DNA of 64,000 nucleotides, taken from positions 41,873,706 to 41,937,705 of the forward strand of contig CM018046.1 of assembly GCA_008638375.1 (NCBI GenBank). Reading direction: 5' to 3'. The position numbers and the translations under genes were made by a program. Positions 1 to 10,238 of the stretch are shown here, piece by piece (the stretch's first letter is position 1; each line of letters begins with the position of its first letter). The notes under the pieces are model-generated. The model searched no databases, was not told where the DNA came from, and worked only from the letters and a program-made list of their open reading frames with translations. The DNA comes from Nyssa sinensis. Its lineage: Eukaryota > Streptophyta > Magnoliopsida > Cornales > Nyssaceae.

Positions 1-497
1 TGAGTAGGTAGGATGACGTCATCGGTTTCCGATGAGGGTCATCTATCTTGGTTCGTTTTTGCAAGGGGAGTACTTTGGTGATTTTTTTGGAATTGTTTGA
101 GATCATTTGATAGGGTTATCCATTTTTTGAATGTTTTTTGGAATAAAAGGGTTTGATTTTGTGATCTGTCGATTGGAGTCTCTTTTGATGGATTTGTTGC
201 TTGCATTCACTCCCAAATGGTGCGTTTTGGCCTAGAGTGGGTTCAATCTTGAAGCCCATTATAGATTCGATTGTTTTTGTTCGATTTTTGTGAAGAACAG
301 TGGTACGCCAGTGCACTGTGCGCGATTGGTGTGCAACTTTTGGTCTGCTCTAGGCTTGATTCCATCAAATATTGTTGTTTTGAGGCTATTTGTTGGTATT
401 AAAGGTTGATTACTAGTTGGGCTTGAGGCAATTTGTTCTTGATCGGCGGCTATGGTTTGCTGAGGGTTAGTTCTTCTCTATTTTCTTCTGCTCTTTA
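1..497 (+). other. Probable leader or LTR end of an old Copia element
   Basis: No host gene is visible here. The segment directly precedes the Copia gag fragment that starts at 498. Around 393 there is a sequence resembling a decayed initiator Met-tRNA primer-binding site (TGGTATTAAAGG). The stretch may therefore be LTR plus leader of that element, but no second LTR copy is present in the window to confirm it. Confidence 0.3.
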
Positions 498-902
498 ATG
501 AATATGGCTAGTGGTAACTCTGATTCACTTCAAGTCATTAGTGTGAAATTGACAGGAAATAATTATGCGTACTGGGCATATGCTATGAAGAATTTTTTGC
601 TCAGAAAGAACATGTGGGGCTACATAACTAGGGCAACGAAAGCCCCAACTGATACTAAGGTCGAAAATTACGATCAGCTAGTGTCTAATTGGGAAGTAAA
701 TAATGCCAAAATTATTACTTGGATAAATAATTCAATTGATCAGCCCATTGGAGTTCATTTGGCCACGTTTGACACAACAAAAGAAATTTGGGTGTATTTA
801 TTTAGATTGTTTGTGCAGTCTAACTTTACTAAGAGGTATTAATTGGAGTATGACATTTGGGCCGCTCAACAGGGTAATAAGAGCATACTGGAGTTTTACT
901 CA
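498..902 (+). pseudogene. Copia-type gag fragment, 5' half (Copia-0)
   Basis: The reading frame encodes a Copia gag N-terminal region with the typical LTGNNYAYWAYAMKNFL core and KEIWVYL motif. A stop codon lies at 840-842, but similarity continues in frame past it (ILEFYSVM). It then ends abruptly where a hAT-like element is inserted at 911. The frame resumes at 6583 (VMIEFWDQLALTEPVGL). This is a dead retrotransposon fragment, not a host gene. No polymerase domains of this copy are visible. Confidence 0.75.
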
Positions 903-1384
903 GTTATGACCATGGATTTAAATCGCGGTCGCGGGATACGAATCGCTCGCGGTTGCGGTGTAACAGTATTGGGAGTAGCGGGTCATTCGTAACGGGAATC
1001 GAAAACCGCAACCGTGAATTTTTTTTTAAACACTAGCAAATCGCATAAAAGTCATTGATACACATATCTTGATTACAATCATCACATTTTAATCTTTTTT
1101 ACTATTAATTTTTAATTTTCTAACACCTAAAAAGTTTTTTTTTTAATTTATAAATAACACTTAAAGAAGATATTTTATTAATTTATATGGATATTTTAAA
1201 ATTAAACTAATAATAAATATAATTTAATTTGAGTGGCATTACAAAAAATAATATAAATAATAACAAAAAATAATTATAAGCATGAAAATCAATTTAGTTG
1301 ATTAGTTATGTAATAAAAAAAAATTGAAAATTTTGAGGCCAAGAGGCCTTTTCGAGTTTGTATTGATCTGAATGTTTTGGTAAC

Positions 1385-1586
1385 TGAAGAGAAAGAGAAT
1401 TGAAATTAAATTCTATTCTCCAGAAAATTGTGTATTTCACTTTACATACATGGTCCTATTTAATATGTACAAAGAGAATCAAATATGGAAACATAAAAGT
1501 CAACCCAGAAAATCAGCCTAAAGATCAGATTTTAATATGGCCTCAATCTCCTCTAAATCTTCTTCAAATCATCCGGGATTTCCACA
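1385..1586 (-). repeat. Copia-1 3' LTR
   Basis: This is a 202-bp direct repeat of 6092-6293, one mismatch apart. On the coding (minus) strand it begins TGTGGAAATCCC and ends TCTTCA. The adjoining purine-rich tract (TTGAGGGGGAG on the minus strand) is the plus-strand primer. Confidence 0.93.
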
Positions 1587-1593
1587 CTCCCCC

Positions 1594-3858
1594 TCAAGTT
1601 AGATTATAGATGTTGATCATGTCCAACTTGCAGATAAACTCTTCAAAGCTGGTTCTCTGTAATCCCTTAGTAAATATATCTGCTAATTGTTCTCTTGTAG
1701 GAATATAGGTCATGCAGATTGTCCCTTTTTCAATTTTCTCCTTTATGAAGTGCCTGTCAACTTCTATATGTTTAGTCCTGTCGTGTTGGACAGGATTATG
1801 GGAAATGCTGATAGCAGCTTTGTTGTCGCAATAGAGTTTGATGGGAAGTTCTACTATGACATGAAGTTCTTCCAAAAGCTTTTGTAACCATAGTCCTTCA
1901 CACATTCCTTGTGCAACTGCTCTGAATTCAACCTTGGCACTACTTCTGGCTACCACACTTTGCTTCTTATTCCTCCATGTTACTAGATTTCCCCAAATGT
2001 AGGTACAGTAGCCAGTAGTAGACCTTCTGTCTTCTGCTGATCCTGCCCAATCTGCATCGGTATAGATCTCTATCTTCCTACTGTCTCCTTTTTTAAAGAA
2101 TAGACCTCGCCCTGGAGAACCTTTCAAATATCTGAGAATCTTATATACCGCTTCTAGGTGACTCTCCTTTGGTAAATGCATGTGCTGACTGACCACACTA
2201 ACAGCAAAAGTAATGTCAGGTCTAGTGTGAGATAGGTAGATCAATTTACCTACTAGTCTCTGATATCTTTCTCTATCAACAGGTTTTCCAACGTCTCCCA
2301 CTCTTTTTCCTACTTCGATTGGAGTATCACTTGGTTTGCAACCAAGCATACCAGTCTCAGTCAAAAGGTCAAGAACATACTTTCTCTGGAAGACACTGAT
2401 TCCTTTTCTTGATCTGGCAATTTCCATTCCCAGAAAGTATCGCATTTGGCCTAGGTTTTTTACCTCAAATTCTGTGGCTAAGACTTCCTTCAATCTTTCC
2501 ACCTCTCCTGTGTTATCTCCAGTGAGAAAGATGTCGTCGACATACACGATCAGGATGGTCCTCCTTCCATCATTAGATTGTTTGAAGAACATTGTGTGAT
2601 CTGACTGTCCCTGTTGGTATCCTTGATTCTTTATCACCTTTGCAAATCTATCAAACCACGCTTTCGGTGATTGTTTGAGTCCATACAGAGATTTCTTCAA
2701 TTTACATACTCTGGTTTCCTCCCCCTTGTAAAATCCTGGTGGTAGCGTCATGAACGCTTCTTCCTCTAGCTCACCATTCAGAAAAGCATTCTTGATGTCA
2801 AACTGATGGAGGGGCCAGTCCAGGTTCGCTGCCAAGGACAAGAGAACCCGTATAGTATTTAGCTTAGCAACTGGTGCGAATGTCTCAGTATAGTCAATAC
2901 CGTATGTCTGAGTGAACCCCTTTGCAACTAGGCGGGCTTTATACCGGTCTACTGTCCCATCTGCTTTGTATTTCACCGTGAATACCCACTTACAGCCCAC
3001 TGGTTTCTTTCCTTTTGGCAAAGTCATCACCTCCCAAGTTCCATTTTTTTCCAATGCCCTTATTTCTTCCATCACTGCTTCTCTCCATTCTGGGACCTCC
3101 AAGGCTTCTTGAATATTCTTAGGAATCTGAGTTCTGTCAAGGTTAGACGTAAAAGCACGACACTTGGCAGAAAGAGAATTGTATGATACAAATTTTGAAA
3201 TAGGATGGAGAGTACATGTACGAGGCTGTCTTCTAAGAGCAATGGGTAAATCATCAAGATTTTTTACCTGATCAGGATTGAGTTTTGGCTCATGAGTAGT
3301 CGGAGCTATCACTGGTTCTGACTCTTTTGGTGCTTCGGAGGCGAGAGTCTTATCAGGCTTTGATTTAGGTCTCCTCGAGTAAACAAGTGTCTCCCTGTCT
3401 GTTTGTTTTTCCACATCTCTCCCTGAAATCAAGATTCCCTCTGTGTTGGACAAAGAAGGAGATGGTACATTGCATGGGGTAGATTCAAAGATGGCAACAT
3501 CGAAATCTGTGTCTGAGGATCGAGCTTCACTCAAGGACTCCCCCTGAAGCGAGTAGTAGGGAGTATGCTCAAAAAATGTGACATCCATAGTAACATATAA
3601 TTTCTGTGAGAGAGGGTTATAACATTTGTAACCTTTCTGAGTGGGAGAGTAGCCAAGGAAGACATACTTGAGGGCCCTAGGACTCAACTTACTACGGCGG
3701 GAGGCGTGGATGTGAACAAACACCGTAGACCCGAAAATACGAAGTGGGAGAGATGTACAAATCCGAGACGCAGGAAATGTTTCCTGGAATTTTTGGAGAG
3801 GGGTTGAAAAAGAGAGAACCCGACTAGGCATTCGATTGATGAGGAAGGCAGCTGTCAA
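1594..3858 (-). CDS. Copia-1 pol: integrase C-terminus, reverse transcriptase, RNase H
   Basis: This open frame of 754 codons covers the integrase C-terminal region ([22 protein letters not shown]), the Copia reverse transcriptase ([26 protein letters not shown]; catalytic YVDD in VYVDDIFLTGDN) and RNase H (IYTDADWAGS; LYCDNKAAISI; NPVQHDRTKHIEVD). It is separated from the upstream protease-integrase frame by a frameshift near 3880. A one-base deletion after the HMQ-coding codons shifts the conserved FWGDAILTAAFLINRM stretch. RT and RNase H are otherwise uninterrupted. The role is copying the element RNA into DNA in virus-like particles. Confidence 0.93.
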   Translation of the reverse strand: MTAAFLINRMPSRVLSFSTPLQKFQETFPASRICTSLPLRIFGSTVFVHIHASRRSKLSPRALKYVFLGYSPTQKGYKCYNPLSQKLYVTMDVTFFEHTPYYSLQGESLSEARSSDTDFDVAIFESTPCNVPSPSLSNTEGILISGRDVEKQTDRETLVYSRRPKSKPDKTLASEAPKESEPVIAPTTHEPKLNPDQVKNLDDLPIALRRQPRTCTLHPISKFVSYNSLSAKCRAFTSNLDRTQIPKNIQEALEVPEWREAVMEEIRALEKNGTWEVMTLPKGKKPVGCKWVFTVKYKADGTVDRYKARLVAKGFTQTYGIDYTETFAPVAKLNTIRVLLSLAANLDWPLHQFDIKNAFLNGELEEEAFMTLPPGFYKGEETRVCKLKKSLYGLKQSPKAWFDRFAKVIKNQGYQQGQSDHTMFFKQSNDGRRTILIVYVDDIFLTGDNTGEVERLKEVLATEFEVKNLGQMRYFLGMEIARSRKGISVFQRKYVLDLLTETGMLGCKPSDTPIEVGKRVGDVGKPVDRERYQRLVGKLIYLSHTRPDITFAVSVVSQHMHLPKESHLEAVYKILRYLKGSPGRGLFFKKGDSRKIEIYTDADWAGSAEDRRSTTGYCTYIWGNLVTWRNKKQSVVARSSAKVEFRAVAQGMCEGLWLQKLLEELHVIVELPIKLYCDNKAAISISHNPVQHDRTKHIEVDRHFIKEKIEKGTICMTYIPTREQLADIFTKGLQRTSFEEFICKLDMINIYNLT

Positions 3859-4907
3859 AATGGCATCACCCCAAAATAATTTTGCATGTGAGAGGTGAAT
3901 AGAAGGGCACGGGCTACCTCAAGAAGGTGTCGATTTTTCCGTTCAGCAACCCCATTTTGTTGAGGGGTTTGAACACAAGAGCTTTGGTGAATAATACCTT
4001 TGGCTTGAAAATAGGGACCCAAAGAATGGTTGAAGTACTCAGTGCCGTTATCAGTACGAAGAATTTGGATTTTTGTGTGAAATTGGGTGTAAACCATATT
4101 GTAGAAATTCATGAATATAGAACTAACTTCAGATTTATCATTTAGTAAAAACACCCAACAGAGGCGAGAGTGGTCATCAATAAAGGTAACAAACCATTTT
4201 TTGTGGGTCCTATTGGGAACTCGTGAAGGCCCCCAAAAGTCACTGTGAATCAGGGTAAAAGGTAGTGATGGTTTATAAGCAGATGTGGGAAAAGTAGAGC
4301 GATGATGTTTTGCAAGTTCACAGGCTTCACATTGTAAATCCAAGGGAGTTTTATTCGAACAAAGTGATGGAAACAAATGTTTTAAATATTGAAAACTAGG
4401 ATGACCCATCTGTTTATGCCACAACAAAAGGTCATTATCTTTAGGACTAAATGCAGAATTACAAATAGGAGGAAGACATTGTTTATTCATGTGAGTATCA
4501 TCAAAGTAATAGAGTCCCTCGCATTCCTTAGCACTGCCAATCGTCTTCCCCGATGATAGATCCTGAAAAACACAATGAGAGGAAAAAAAAATAGCTGAGC
4601 AATGAGATTGTTTGGTTAGCTGACTAATGGACAACAGATTGCAAGAGAGATTAGGAACATGAAGGACAGACTCCAAAGTAATAAATTCAGAAATACGAAT
4701 ACTCCCTTTGCCGGCTACTGGGGATAGAGTACCATCTGCAATTTTTACTTTCAAGTTACCAGCACAAGGTGAATAAGTGGAAAATAAATGATGGGAATCA
4801 GTCATGTGGTCGGATGCTCTAGAGTCAATAATCCAAGGGGTGAGGCGCAAAGTGGTACTAAGAGCAGTTAAAAAGGTACCTTTGTGAGCTAATGAACTTG
4901 ATGGCAT
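3855..4907 (-). CDS. Copia-1 protease and integrase core
   Basis: This frame of 350 codons starts right after the gag stop. It carries the aspartic protease site, gag-pre-integrase zinc binding (WHKQMGHPSF...CEACELAKHH), and the integrase core with D (SDFWGP), D (RTDNGTEYF) and E ([14 protein letters not shown]). The protease site reads WIIDSRASDHM where Copia proteases have DSGAS, so the invariant Gly is Arg, probably inactivating. The frame closes at a frameshift just before the integrase C-terminus. The related Copia-2 keeps DSGAS at the same place, which supports the substitution being a lesion. Confidence 0.92.
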   Translation of the reverse strand: MPSSSLAHKGTFLTALSTTLRLTPWIIDSRASDHMTDSHHLFSTYSPCAGNLKVKIADGTLSPVAGKGSIRISEFITLESVLHVPNLSCNLLSISQLTKQSHCSAIFFSSHCVFQDLSSGKTIGSAKECEGLYYFDDTHMNKQCLPPICNSAFSPKDNDLLLWHKQMGHPSFQYLKHLFPSLCSNKTPLDLQCEACELAKHHRSTFPTSAYKPSLPFTLIHSDFWGPSRVPNRTHKKWFVTFIDDHSRLCWVFLLNDKSEVSSIFMNFYNMVYTQFHTKIQILRTDNGTEYFNHSLGPYFQAKGIIHQSSCVQTPQQNGVAERKNRHLLEVARALLFTSHMQNYFGVMPF

Positions 4908-6053
4908 TCAAGTAGAGGACTGACCCGAGGCTTGAAAGGTTGAAAAAAGGGCATATAGTTTCTCAAGCTGCTCGGGGTTAAAACCCCCACTAAAGGTCGA
5001 CTGAGTGTGTTGGGCTGGGGCGCCTATCATTGCCTGCTGTTCAGTGGAGGCCTGATACCCGTGAGATTTGTTGGATTGTCTGGGCTTCCAATCAGCGGGC
5101 TTGCCATGTAAGGCCCAACAAGTATCCTTAGAATGGCCCAATTTTTTACAATGATCACAAAAGGGCCTCTTATTTGGTTTTGGGCCAGGTCCTGTATGAG
5201 GCCCACGAGACATAACAAAGGCTTCAAGCCCAGTCGCTGCTTCAAACCCAGGCGATCTGTTTCTCCTTGGTCCAGTTCCTGTGAGAGACCCTCGGGATAC
5301 CAGTGCAGAGGCGTCGACTGCTTCACTTCCGGCCACTGGTCTTTCCGTCAACATCACTTTCCTTCTACTTTCTTCACGCCGAACCTCAGAGAAGACTTCT
5401 CGGATGGACGGTAACGGCCGGCGACCCAAGACTCGACTTCTCACATCGTCAAGTTCTCTGTTGAGCCCAGCCAGAAACTCGTACACTCTCTCGGTCTCCA
5501 TTCTCTTCTTGAATAGCACACTGTCACCAACGCACTCCCACGATTCTTCACTGCTAAGGTCTAATTCCTGCCATAAGCTTAGCATCTCTGTGTAGTATTC
5601 CGTTACTTCTCTATCTCCCTGCTTCATCTGCCATAAATGAGTTTTGATCTCGAAGATTTGAGAGGCATTCTCGGCGTCGGAATAGGTCTCGCGAACAGCA
5701 TCCCACACATCCTTCGCTGTCGGCAGAAACATGTACGTCCTGCCGATTGTTGGTCGCATGGAGTTGATCAAGCAGGAGGTTATGAAGGAGTTCTCAGAGC
5801 GCCATTTCTGGAAGGCTGCCGCATCACTGGAGGGTGGCTGTTTGATCTCGCCTGTGAGGAAACCCAGTTTCCCTCTGCCGTCGATGACCAGCTTGATGGA
5901 TTGAGCCCATTCTCGGTAATTCTTACCATTCAATTTTTCTACGGTGAGATGGAATGAGGAATTCTCAATTCCGACAGTCGAACTCATGGAGGAGATTGTT
6001 TCTGATTCTCCTTCCTGAGTTACCGACTGGGTAGACTCATGGCTGGCGGCCAT
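4908..6053 (-). CDS. Copia-1 gag polyprotein
   Basis: This is a 381-codon gag. The N-terminal capsid-like region contains LTVEKLNGKNYREWAQSIK, and a CCHC zinc knuckle (CDHCKKLGHSKDTC) lies near residue 300. The start ATG is only 39 nt inside the 5' LTR boundary. The frame ends in TGA followed directly by ATG of the protease frame. In Copia-2 the same junction is read through ([13 protein letters not shown]), so the TGA replaces a sense codon. It is either a nonsense mutation or a gag/pol readthrough point, and the sequence alone does not decide. Confidence 0.92.
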   Translation of the reverse strand: MAASHESTQSVTQEGESETISSMSSTVGIENSSFHLTVEKLNGKNYREWAQSIKLVIDGRGKLGFLTGEIKQPPSSDAAAFQKWRSENSFITSCLINSMRPTIGRTYMFLPTAKDVWDAVRETYSDAENASQIFEIKTHLWQMKQGDREVTEYYTEMLSLWQELDLSSEESWECVGDSVLFKKRMETERVYEFLAGLNRELDDVRSRVLGRRPLPSIREVFSEVRREESRRKVMLTERPVAGSEAVDASALVSRGSLTGTGPRRNRSPGFEAATGLEAFVMSRGPHTGPGPKPNKRPFCDHCKKLGHSKDTCWALHGKPADWKPRQSNKSHGYQASTEQQAMIGAPAQHTQSTFSGGFNPEQLEKLYALFSTFQASGQSST

Positions 6054-6091
6054 ATTTTGCTAGGGTTTTTAGAATCCCTGCTCTGATACCA

Positions 6092-6293
6092 TGAAGAGAA
6101 AGAGAATTGAAATTAAATTCTATTCTCCAGAAAATTGTGTATTTCACTTTACATACATGGTCCTATTTAATATGTACAAAGAGAATCAAATATGGAAACA
6201 TAAAGGTCAACCCAGAAAATCAGCCTAAAGATCAGATTTTAATATGGCCTCAATCTCCTCTAAATCTTCTTCAAATCATCCGGGATTTCCACA
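6092..6293 (-). repeat. Copia-1 5' LTR
   Basis: This is the 202-bp LTR upstream of gag on the minus strand. Directly inside it is the primer-binding site complementary to initiator Met-tRNA (TGGTATCAGAGCAGG on the minus strand). It is nearly identical to 1385-1586. Confidence 0.93.
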
Positions 6294-6582
6294 GTAACCT
6301 ATTTCAATTTTTTTTGGATTATTTGTTAAGTATCTCTTTTGTATATAAATGTTATAAAAATGGAAATCATAAGAATTCTGTAGAAAAAAATTAAAAAAAC
6401 GAAAAAAAAAGGAAAAAAAAAAGGATAAAATAGATGTAACAATCCTGTAACGGCCTATAACGGTCAATACGTAACGGTATTGACCGATACAGCCGTGAAT
6501 TTTAGCAACACCGATAAATCGGTCAGTATCGGAATCAAAGGGTCAAAAAACTGATACGTAACGACCGTTATTTAACACCATG

Positions 6583-6920
6583 GTTATGATCGAGTTTTGG
6601 GATCAGTTGGCTCTCACTGAACCTGTGGGTTTAAGCTCTCATATAGGGAGGAATGGTCTTTTGGATCAATCGACTCGTTTTGACGTACACTGTTTTTAGC
6701 GTTGAAAAATAGTTGATTGATTGTCGTCCTTAGAGATCGACTAAATTGGACAGTGAGTTTAGGATGTTTTGTGAAAAATTTCACTCAGTCGACTGGTTCT
6801 AAGAACTGGTCGACTGGTTTGATCAGTGTAAAAATAAGCCTTAAAAATCAGTTGACTGGTTTCTTGAATTGGTCGGTTGATTTGGACAGTGAATGTCTTC
6901 TAGCTTATTTTTCTTAGTGT
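6583..6920 (+). pseudogene. Copia-0 gag fragment, 3' half, and degenerate repeats
   Basis: The frame VMIEFWDQLALTEPVGLSSHIGR continues the gag broken at 902 and decays after about 6700. From 6700 to 6900 a loose repeat of a GACTGGTT-like motif occurs four to five times. No other gene is seen. Confidence 0.55.
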
Positions 6921-7339
6921 ACTTTTATCAAAACCTTTTGATCTTTCAAAACTTAAAGTATGTCATTTGTTTTGTTTTGAAAAATCGTTTGAGGTTAGTT
7001 CTTTGTTGATCATTTTAAATAGTAAGAGCTTACGACCAATGATCAATCTAATCCTAAATCACTCAAAACCTAAAATAAGGAAAAGAAAAGTCATCTTCAC
7101 TTGACTTGTCTTGAATCCTTGGGCTTGAGTGTGTCCATTTGCTTGATTCATTATGTGAGCATTCCATTTGTTTTGATTCTTGCCTTGAAGCATGTTCTTA
7201 AGTGAAATCTTTTAGCTTGATGGACTTTATCATTTTTTGGTCAACATTCTTCTTTGACCTAGATGACCTATTTGCAATGGCATTTGGATAAAACATTAGT
7301 TCACTTGGATAATGCTTTATTATCATCAAAATTACTGAG
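6921..7339. other. Spacer without recognisable gene
   Basis: AT-rich sequence. I see no open frame with recognisable protein similarity, no terminal repeats and no splice-supported exon. Confidence 0.5.
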
Positions 7340-9260
7340 ATGTTCTTGGTTGAAAACCTTTAGGGCTAACATAGTGTATTTCCACCATTACTTTTTTAGT
7401 ATTAGTAAATGGCGTTCTAGCGGGGCTTATTCAAGAACTCTAGAGTCCTACAACAAGGAGATCGGTTGTTACCTTTCCTCTTTGTAATTGTTATGGAGGC
7501 TTTCCGCAGGATCTTGTCTCAGGCAATGGAAGAAGGTTTGGTGAGCGGATTTGAGGTAGGGGATAGAGAAGGGAACATGATTGAGGCCTGTCATCTCATC
7601 TTTGTTGATGATACAAATATCTTTTGTAGAGCGGAGGAGGACTAACTTAGATTTTTGAAATGTGTTCTTTTCTTTGATGATTGTTTTGGATTTAAGGGTA
7701 AATTTGAACTCATTTTGGTAGGGGAAGTGGAGTGTTTGGCGTGGAATTTGGGGTATAAAGTTGGCTCCTTCCTTTTAGTTTATTTGGGATTGCCTTAAGG
7801 AAGTTCTTTTGAGGGCGGGCCTTGGCACAACAGTAGGATTGCTCCATTGTGACTTGGAGGTCACGGGTTTGTGTCGCACAAATAACCTCCCCACTTGCAG
7901 AGTTAAGGCTACGCATATCTATCTCTTCCCAAACCCTGTAGTGGCGGGAGCCTCGTGCACTAGGCTAGCCTTTTAGGAAGTTCTTTTAAAGCTATAGCGG
8001 TTTGGGATCTAGTGGTGTATAAATTCCAAAGAAAGTTAGTGGGTCGGAAAAGACAACATCTTTTGAAAGGGGGGGAAGATCACATTGCTTAAATGCACAC
8101 TCGCTGTTTACCAACCCACTTTCTATCATTGTTTCTGATGCCAACATTGGTGGAGAAGAGGTTGTATAGGCTTCAATAGAACCTCCTTTGGGAAGGAAAA
8201 GACGAATAAAAGAAGATACATTTGGTGAGTTGGAATAACATTTGAACTCCTTTAAAAGAATGGGATTGTAGATTAAGGAGATGGGGGTATTTGACTGGCT
8301 CTATTAGAGAATTGGCTGTGACACTTTGCCTTGGAACTAATGCGAGATGGAGACAAGTTATAGTAGCTAAATATGGTTATGAGGAGGTTGGGCATCTAAA
8401 GTGGTAGAAGGCCCTTATGGGGTGGGAGTATGGAGAACCATAGAAAGGGAATGGGGCACTTTATCCGTTGTGTGAGGTTAAGAAATTGGTTGAGGCACAC
8501 AAGTAAAGTTCTGGAATGATATGTGGAGTGGGGGTATAGCTTTGAAGGAAAGGTTTTCCCTTTTATTACAAATAGTCTTAGACAAGAATGCTTTTGTGGT
8601 TGATTGTGTGGCTTTTTTAGGGGGTGGTACGGTTTGGGATCCTTGTTTCAAAGGAAATTTTTATGATTGGGAGCTGTAGGAAGTGATGAATTTCATGGAT
8701 CTTCTTCAAGGTTTTAAGCCAAAGGCAAGCTTAGAGGATTCTAGAAATCGGATGGTTTGAAGAAATTCATTATGCGGTCATATTATAAAGAATTGGTATG
8801 GGGAGGTGATCCAGATTTCCCTTGGAATGGTCTTCGGTGCTCGAAGGCCCCAGTGAAGGTTGCTTTCTCTGGGTGGGCTATGCCATGTGAGGCGGTATTG
8901 ACTTTTGTTAATCTTTAGAGAAGTGATTACAAGCTAGCAAATCGGTTTTTGTATGTGCAAGGAGGGAGGGACTATCAATCACCTCTTTCTTTACTGCCTA
9001 GTTAGTTGTTAGAGATACGTGGTGTCTTATTTTCTCTCTCGTTGGATGCACTTGGATTATGCTCAGGTCGGTGAGATAGTTTCTTCATGGATGGAGGGGG
9101 GATTAGGCGGACTGTGAAGAAGGTGCGAAGGTTCTGCATTTGCCTTTTTTGGTGCTTAGGAAAGGAAAGGAGTAGAGGAATTTTTGAAGGGGGGGGAAAT
9201 GATCCCGTGTAGATTTTAAAATCTAGTGTTGACAAAAGTGTCATGTTATTTAGGTCTGTG
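7340..9260 (+). mobile_element. Degenerate L1-type LINE (RT and zinc-binding region)
   Basis: Translations in several frames give plant LINE reverse transcriptase pieces: VLVNGVLAGLIQEL, QQGDRLLPFLFVIVMEAF and the catalytic FVDDTNIFC near 7600. Around 8800-8990 there is a zinc-binding RT-associated region (DPDFPWNGLRCSKAPVKVAF). Many stops and frameshifts show it is long dead. It is 5' truncated, and the 3' limit near 9200-9260 is approximate. A SINE is inserted at 7811-7974. Confidence 0.8.
7811..7974 (+). mobile_element. tRNA-derived SINE inside the LINE
   Basis: The 164-bp insert is flanked by perfect 13-bp direct repeats AGGAAGTTCTTTT (7798-7810 and 7975-7987), a textbook target duplication. 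It has an A-box-like region (CCTTGGCACAACAGTAGG) and a B-box-like region (AGGTCACGGGTTTGTGTC), as expected for an RNA polymerase III-transcribed, tRNA-derived SINE. It ends in a short T-run. A fragment resembling its 3' half occurs at 19507-19552. Confidence 0.85.
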
Positions 9261-9837
9261 TGCCATCTCATCTTGGTTCTTTTACTCTCTCTCTCTCTCT
9301 CAAACGCTTCTAACTTTGTCATGTTTTTATTTTTATTCTCCTTTGGTAGGTTGCTCATAGTTGTAGTTGGACTGGTGGGTTATTTGGTAAAGATGAACAT
9401 TGAAGGTGGAGCCAACCAATTTCAGATGATTTAACTGTCCAGAATTACAGATCGTATTTTTCTTAAATATTTATTCCTTGATACTGGTATGCTTGCTTTC
9501 TGAACCCAATTTTACACTCCTTCCAAGAAGTAACCCACCAGTTATACGCTATGTTTTAAGAGCATGTGTTGGTGGACTTCCTCACTATAATAAAGTTGTA
9601 ATTTTCTTAGAATTGTTCATTGAATTGTATCCCATACAAAATATATGTTGAATTTGTAGAAGTGTATTCATTTTGATAAAAAAGTTGCAGTAGGCTTTAT
9701 TTTGAGAGTTAGTATTCATGTGAAATATTTGTATTGCATTCATTGGGACACTTGACTTTTTTGTGATTGTCATCATATCACAATGCACTTATCATTAGTA
9801 TGCTTCATAGTGTTAATTGCAATATTTGTTAATGTAG
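9261..9837. other. Intron or spacer upstream of first visible methyltransferase exon
   Basis: Contains a short CT microsatellite (9287-9300) and AT-rich sequence. No exon is recognisable by coding similarity, though an upstream exon of the methyltransferase gene must lie here or outside the window. Confidence 0.4.
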
Positions 9838-10238
9838 GTGAATGACAAGGATCTTGCAAAGGAATTGTATAAGAAGTATAGTGGGGTGAGTACTGTTCCT
9901 GTAACCCCTAGAACTTGATGGTTTTTTTGTGCTAGATAATGCAAAGCTTGGGTATTTCTTTAGGTTCAGATATATGGACTGGAATTTGGAAAAGTACCAC
10001 AGCAACAAATTTAAAAATAAATTCCATCACACTATGAAAAGATAAAGAAAAAACCACTAGCTTTGGTTTTTTTTTTTGTTTTTCCTTTATGGATATTTGT
10101 GCTCATTTACACTTTTTTGGTGATTGGCAGATCCATAGGCGCAAAATTCGTGCATGGCAAATGATATGCATTATGTCACGGTTTATTGACCAAGATATAT
10201 TGCAGAAAGTTACATGGAGCTTGCACATTTCCCTCTAT
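9838..10238 (+). CDS. TRM3: TRM3-like exons 9838-9885 and 10131-10238
   Basis: The first exon reads [16 protein letters not shown] and ends at donor GTGAGT. The second reads [20 protein letters not shown] and ends SLHISLY at donor GTTAGT. Both are phase 0. An alternative donor a few bases downstream (GTAAAT) would break the frame into the next exon, so the GTTAGT site is preferred. Confidence 0.85.

Larger units (their letters stand above)
1385..6293 (-). mobile_element. Copia-1, young near-complete Copia LTR retrotransposon
   Basis: The element has two 202-bp LTRs with TG...CA ends, flanked by the 5-bp target duplication GTAAC (1380-1384 and 6294-6298). On the minus strand the primer-binding site TGGTATCAGAGCAGG follows the 5' LTR, and a purine tract precedes the 3' LTR near 1587-1597. 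The order is gag, protease, integrase, reverse transcriptase, RNase H, which is the Copia order. The two LTRs differ at a single position (within AAAAGTC versus AAAGGTC), so the insertion is recent. Coding lesions make this copy unlikely to be autonomous. Confidence 0.95.
903..6590. mobile_element. hAT-like non-autonomous element, split by Copia-1
   Basis: Terminal inverted repeats are visible: the left end (911) reads CATGGATTTAAATCGCGGTC and the inverted right end (6582) reads CATGGTGTTAAATAACGGTC. Flanking 8-bp direct repeats GTTATGAC (903-910) and GTTATGAT (6583-6590) fit a hAT-type target duplication, and removing the element restores the gag reading. Without Copia-1 the element is about 760 bp (911-1384 and 6299-6582), AT-rich inside, and has no transposase. 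Assignment to hAT rests on the 8-bp duplication and could be wrong. Confidence 0.65.

Noticed and set aside
9243..9434. Open frame between LINE and first methyltransferase exon.
   Set aside because: CT microsatellite translated as SLSLS, with no homology and no consistent splice sites.
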